DNA from: an uncultured Fusobacterium sp.
Lineage (GTDB): Bacteria; Fusobacteriota; Fusobacteriia; Fusobacteriales; Fusobacteriaceae
DNA: 17,773 nt
Reading direction: 5' to 3'
Assembly (NCBI GenBank): GCA_900545035.1
Contig: UQXM01000021.1
Location: 1-17,773, forward strand
The notes beneath the pieces are model-generated. The model was not told the origin of the DNA. It did not search any database and saw nothing but the letters and a program-made list of their open reading frames with translations. The position numbers and the translations under genes were made by a program. Shown piece after piece: positions 14,966 through 17,773 of the stretch (the first letter of the stretch is position 1; each line of letters starts with the position of its first letter).

Positions 14966-16441
14966 ATGAAAAGGATTCGTTTGTTTTTATTTCTTATTTT
15001 TACAATGAGTATTGCTGTTTTTTCAGCAACAATTAATATAGTACAAGAGGGAGATCCTAGAACATTTGATCCACACTTTGGAAACGATGGATTTTCTTTA
15101 AGAATAAATCGTTTGTTATATTCAAGACTTTTAGAAAAAAATTCAAATATGGAAACTGTTTTAGGAGTAGCTAAAAGCTATAAGTTTATAGATAATAAAA
15201 CTATTAACTTTACTTTAAAAGACAATGTTTTTTTTCAAAATGGAGAAAACTTAACTTCTGAAGATGTTAAGTTTTCCTTTGAAAGAATGAAAAAATCTCC
15301 TAGAATTGCAGGTATATTACCTCCTATTAAAGAGATTATTATAAAGGATAAGTATAACTTTCAAATGATTTTAGAGAAACCATTTTCATCTATTATAGAT
15401 CAACTTACACATCCTGCGCTAAGCATTGTAAGTAAAAATTATCTAACAAAAAATCCAGATATTTTAGTTGAACAACCTATGGGAAGCGGTAAATATATTT
15501 TAGAAAGTTGGTCTCCAGGAGAGGGTTTGGTACTTGAACGATTTGAAAACTATTTTGATGCTAAGCCAACTTATGAAAAAATAAATATAAAAACAATACC
15601 TTTAGCAACAAATAGAACTATAGCTCTTGAAACAGGAGAAGCTGATATAGCCTTTTCACTACCACCTCAAGATGAAAAAACTATTAATAGTAATGAAAAT
15701 TTAAAATTTATATCTAAACCATCATATTCATATACATATATGGGTTTAAATTTAAAAAAAGATATTTTTAAAGACTCTAATATAAGAAAAGGAATAAATT
15801 TAGCTATTGACAAAGAAGCTATTTTAGAAGTAGTTTTAAATGGAGAGGGAAAAATTGCTAACTCTCCAGTTGCTAAAGGAGTAAAAGGTCATAATCCAAA
15901 TTTAAAAAATTTAGGATATGATAAAAATGAAGCTTCAAAACTTCTAACACCTTTAAAAGATAAAATTCTTACTTTAGCTACAATGAGTAATAATATAGAT
16001 ATTCAAACTGCTGAAATTATCGCCGGATATTTAAATGATATTGGAGTGAGTGTTCAAATTACTGTTTTAGAGCCTAGTATTTATTGGGTTAAAACTAATA
16101 GTGGAGAGTTTGATATGTTTATAGGATCTTGGGGAAGCGTTACAGGAGATTCTGACTACGCTCTTTATCCAACTCACCACTCAAGCGCTTTTGGTGCACC
16201 AGGAAATCGTACATTTTTTAGTGATGAAAAAGTAGATAAACTTTTAGAAGAGGCTAGAAGCACTTTAGATAAAAATAAAAGAGAAATAATCTATCAACAG
16301 ATTCAAGAGATTATTGTAAATAATAATAGCGAAGTAATGCTATTTTATAGAGATTTAAATGGTGCACTTAATAAAAAAGTACAAGGCTTTGAAATGTATC
16401 CAATCCCAATACATGATTATTCTTTAGGAACTATTTATTAG
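14966..16441 (+). CDS. ABC transporter solute-binding protein, peptide/nickel type (SBP_bac_5)
   Basis: A 491-residue periplasmic binding protein. Residues 1-21 are a signal peptide (MKRIR, hydrophobic core, AVFSA cleavage site) with no lipobox cysteine. The mature part begins INIVQEGDPRTFDPHFGND, followed by LTSEDVKFSFERM, GSGKYILESWSPGEGLVLER, YTYMGLNL and IRKGINLAIDKEAI, the ordered signatures of family-5 oligopeptide/dipeptide/glutathione-type receptors. The matching permease and ATPase genes are not adjacent downstream, so the ligand is not deducible. GGGGATGA just upstream serves as ribosome site. Codon use is TTA/ATT-rich, like the FNT gene downstream and unlike the first 13 kb. Confidence 0.92.
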   Translation: MKRIRLFLFLIFTMSIAVFSATINIVQEGDPRTFDPHFGNDGFSLRINRLLYSRLLEKNSNMETVLGVAKSYKFIDNKTINFTLKDNVFFQNGENLTSEDVKFSFERMKKSPRIAGILPPIKEIIIKDKYNFQMILEKPFSSIIDQLTHPALSIVSKNYLTKNPDILVEQPMGSGKYILESWSPGEGLVLERFENYFDAKPTYEKINIKTIPLATNRTIALETGEADIAFSLPPQDEKTINSNENLKFISKPSYSYTYMGLNLKKDIFKDSNIRKGINLAIDKEAILEVVLNGEGKIANSPVAKGVKGHNPNLKNLGYDKNEASKLLTPLKDKILTLATMSNNIDIQTAEIIAGYLNDIGVSVQITVLEPSIYWVKTNSGEFDMFIGSWGSVTGDSDYALYPTHHSSAFGAPGNRTFFSDEKVDKLLEEARSTLDKNKREIIYQQIQEIIVNNNSEVMLFYRDLNGALNKKVQGFEMYPIPIHDYSLGTIY

Positions 16442-16533
16442 AATGATGATTCAAATTAAAGGAAAGCATTTGACTTTATGGTATCTATGAGGTAATACAT
16501 ATGGTAATTAAGATAATAGAAGGGGTTGATACC

Positions 16534-16899
16534 ATGATTATAGCTTATGAAAAATTAACTAACTCTTACAGAAATATTGTTAAGGAAAATCTATTCCATA
16601 TTGGAGAGGGACTTATTCTAGATAGAGAGAATAATGTTTTACATAGATTTGAAAATATCAACGATATTACCTTAGATACTTTAAAAACACTTAATAAGCT
16701 TAAAGAGGAGATTGTTATAGTATATCCTTGCAATTTAAGAGATAGAAAAACAACTTTAGATGTCTGTGTAGAATCTTATGTAATTAGACATTATAACTTA
16801 GAAACTATATTTGATGCGATTCATGGCTGCCAGTGCACAAAGAGAAACATCAAGCTTTTATGGAATGTAGATTTAAGACATTGTAATGTTTTCTTTTAA
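16534..16899 (+). CDS. Unrecognised small protein with five cysteines
   Basis: A 121-residue protein that I do not recognise. ATG 16534 has GAAGGGG eight bases upstream (16519-16525); an in-frame ATG at 16501, with GAGG eight bases before it, would add 11 residues and cannot be excluded. No signal peptide or membrane segment is seen. A mixed alpha/beta start (YEKLTNSYRNIVKENLFHIG) leads to a strand IVIVYPC. Cysteines cluster late: YPCNLRDR, DVCV, GCQC and RHC, close to the C-terminus NVFF. The cysteines could bind a metal or form disulfides, but the spacing matches no family I can name. It lies between a solute-binding protein and a formate/nitrite channel and is followed by a hairpin with a T run, so it is probably a single transcription unit. 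TTGACT at 16470-16475 may be a -35 box. Confidence 0.55.
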   Translation: MIIAYEKLTNSYRNIVKENLFHIGEGLILDRENNVLHRFENINDITLDTLKTLNKLKEEIVIVYPCNLRDRKTTLDVCVESYVIRHYNLETIFDAIHGCQCTKRNIKLLWNVDLRHCNVFF

Positions 16900-16955
16900 A
16901 AGATACAGTTAGATTACATTTTAATCCACAAAAAATCTTTTTTTACACAATTTAG

Positions 16956-17002
16956 CATAGTGTGATTTAAATCACACTATGTTTTTTTATTTTTAATATA
17001 AA
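16956..17002 (+). promoter_or_regulatory. CRP/FNR-family operator and -10 box of the FNT channel gene
   Basis: A perfect 26-base palindrome (16956-16981) has the core TGTGAT-TTAA-ATCACA at 16961-16976, the ideal consensus for CRP-type regulators. TATAAA lies at 16997-17002. A start of transcription seven or so bases after that box would put the palindrome centre near -41, the position of class II CRP/FNR activation. The T run at 16982-16988 means the same palindrome, folded in RNA, could also terminate the preceding gene. Confidence 0.65.
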
Positions 17003-17035
17003 ATGCTAGTATATCATTTAATTGAGGAGGAATAT

Positions 17036-17773
17036 ATGTTTTTTGAGGCAGTTGAAAAAGTTGCAAATGCAGGGGTTAGCAAATCTAATTTTTTAAAAAA
17101 TAGTTTTGGAAAATACTTTGTCTTATCAACTTTTGCTGGATTTTTTGTTGGATTAGGAATTTTATTAATTTTCTCTATTGGTGGATTAGCAGCACCAGTT
17201 ATTGGACCTTTAGGTGCTAGAACACTTATGGGAGCTTGCTTTGGAGTAGCACTGAGTTTAGTTATTATGTGTGGTAGTGAACTTTTTACTGGAAATAACT
17301 TTGTTATGACAATATCTACACTATCTAAAAAAACAACTTGGGCTGATACTATTAAACTTTGGGTTGTATGTTATTTCGGAAACTTAGCTGGATCTATTTT
17401 ATGTGGATATTTATTCTCTCTAACAAATTTAACTGTTCACTTTGTTCCTGGAGCTGAAAGTGTTGGTAAATTTATGGGAACTATAGCTACATTAAAAGCT
17501 ACAGCACCTTTCTGGGATCTATTTTATAGAGGAATACTTTGTAATATACTTGTTTGTTTAGCTGTTTGGTGTTCTATAAAAATGACATCTGAGTCAGGTA
17601 AATTAATCATGATTTGGTGGTGTCTATTTGCCTTTATAACTGTTGGTTTAGAGCATAGTATTGCAAACATGACTCTTTTCTCAGCGCTAATGTTTAAAGA
17701 ACCACAATTTTTTATGGGAATGATTGTTAACTTAATTCCAGTAACTTTAGGAAACATAGTTGGAGGAGTTGGA
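17036..17773 (+). CDS. Formate/nitrite transporter family channel (FocA/NirC), 3' end outside window
   Basis: A 246-residue open frame running off the window; family members are usually 260-290 residues, so only the end is missing. AGGAGG at 17025-17030 fixes the ATG. FNT signatures are present: APVIGPLGARTLMGA, GSELFTGNNFVM (80-91), RGILCNILVCLAVW, and GLEHSIANM with the pore histidine H207, then GNIVGG. Six membrane helices are expected, forming a pentamer that moves formate, nitrite or related monovalent anions (hydrosulfide in some clostridia). Formate from mixed-acid fermentation is the likeliest substrate in an anaerobe, but NirC or a hydrosulfide channel cannot be excluded. A perfect CRP-type site precedes it. 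Confidence 0.93.
   Translation, partial: MFFEAVEKVANAGVSKSNFLKNSFGKYFVLSTFAGFFVGLGILLIFSIGGLAAPVIGPLGARTLMGACFGVALSLVIMCGSELFTGNNFVMTISTLSKKTTWADTIKLWVVCYFGNLAGSILCGYLFSLTNLTVHFVPGAESVGKFMGTIATLKATAPFWDLFYRGILCNILVCLAVWCSIKMTSESGKLIMIWWCLFAFITVGLEHSIANMTLFSALMFKEPQFFMGMIVNLIPVTLGNIVGGVG

Noticed and set aside
16470..16498. Promoter TTGACT-17-TAATAC for the unrecognised protein
   Set aside because: The -35 box is good but the -10 box matches only three of six positions, so it is not listed as a feature.
16897..16948. Terminator formed by AAAAGAT and ATCTTTT after the unrecognised gene
   Set aside because: The stem is AT-only but for one pair, with a loop over 30 bases; the nearby 26-base palindrome with a T run is a better candidate.
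1..17773. CRISPR array, tRNA, rRNA, integrase or phage genes
   Set aside because: No regularly spaced repeats, cloverleaf sequences, rRNA motifs or recombinase and phage motifs were seen on either strand; no defence island is evident.

Overview
The window reads as low-GC DNA from Fusobacteriaceae. Supporting signs are strong AAGGAGG-type ribosome sites, AGA/GGA/ATA-rich codon use, a trimeric autotransporter adhesin, a Kdo (LPS) isomerase that implies an outer membrane, and an accBC-asp23-nusB order otherwise known from Firmicutes. Every gene I support lies on the + strand. The genus is inferred from style and gene content, not from a search.

Positions 1-13183 look like one ordinary chromosomal stretch. 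It holds a short YadA-type adhesin; an aminotransferase, a flavin-reductase-like protein and arabinose-5-phosphate isomerase (KdsD) in a row; a small DUF1858 redox protein with its own promoter and terminator; DNA polymerase III alpha (dnaE); an accB-accC-asp23/amaP/DUF2273-nusB block joining malonyl-CoA supply, envelope stress proteins and antitermination; a 202-bp MITE-like palindrome; and a kelch lipoprotein of the sialic-acid mutarotase type. The AccB here lacks the usual EAMKM biotinylation motif.

From about 13184 onward codon use changes: Leu moves from CTT to TTA, with more ATT, ACT and GCT. Gene integrity also breaks down. A tRNA methyltransferase (TrmL) lacks its N-terminal third, the first 35 or so residues of dihydrofolate reductase are fused in frame to the C-terminal ATPase end of SbcC, and glutamate racemase has a late frameshift. 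After this come intact genes: a peptide-type ABC solute-binding protein, an unrecognised 121-residue protein and, running off the window, a formate/nitrite channel behind a perfect CRP-type palindrome.

The most economical reading is that the window joins DNA from two related Fusobacteriaceae, with a second join inside the DHFR-SbcC gene. Assembly chimerism is at least as likely as real transfer plus deletion, and the sequence alone cannot decide. I do not see a convincing new defence or mobile system. The best leads are the degenerate biotin carrier, the palindromic repeat, the CRP-type site and the breakpoints.
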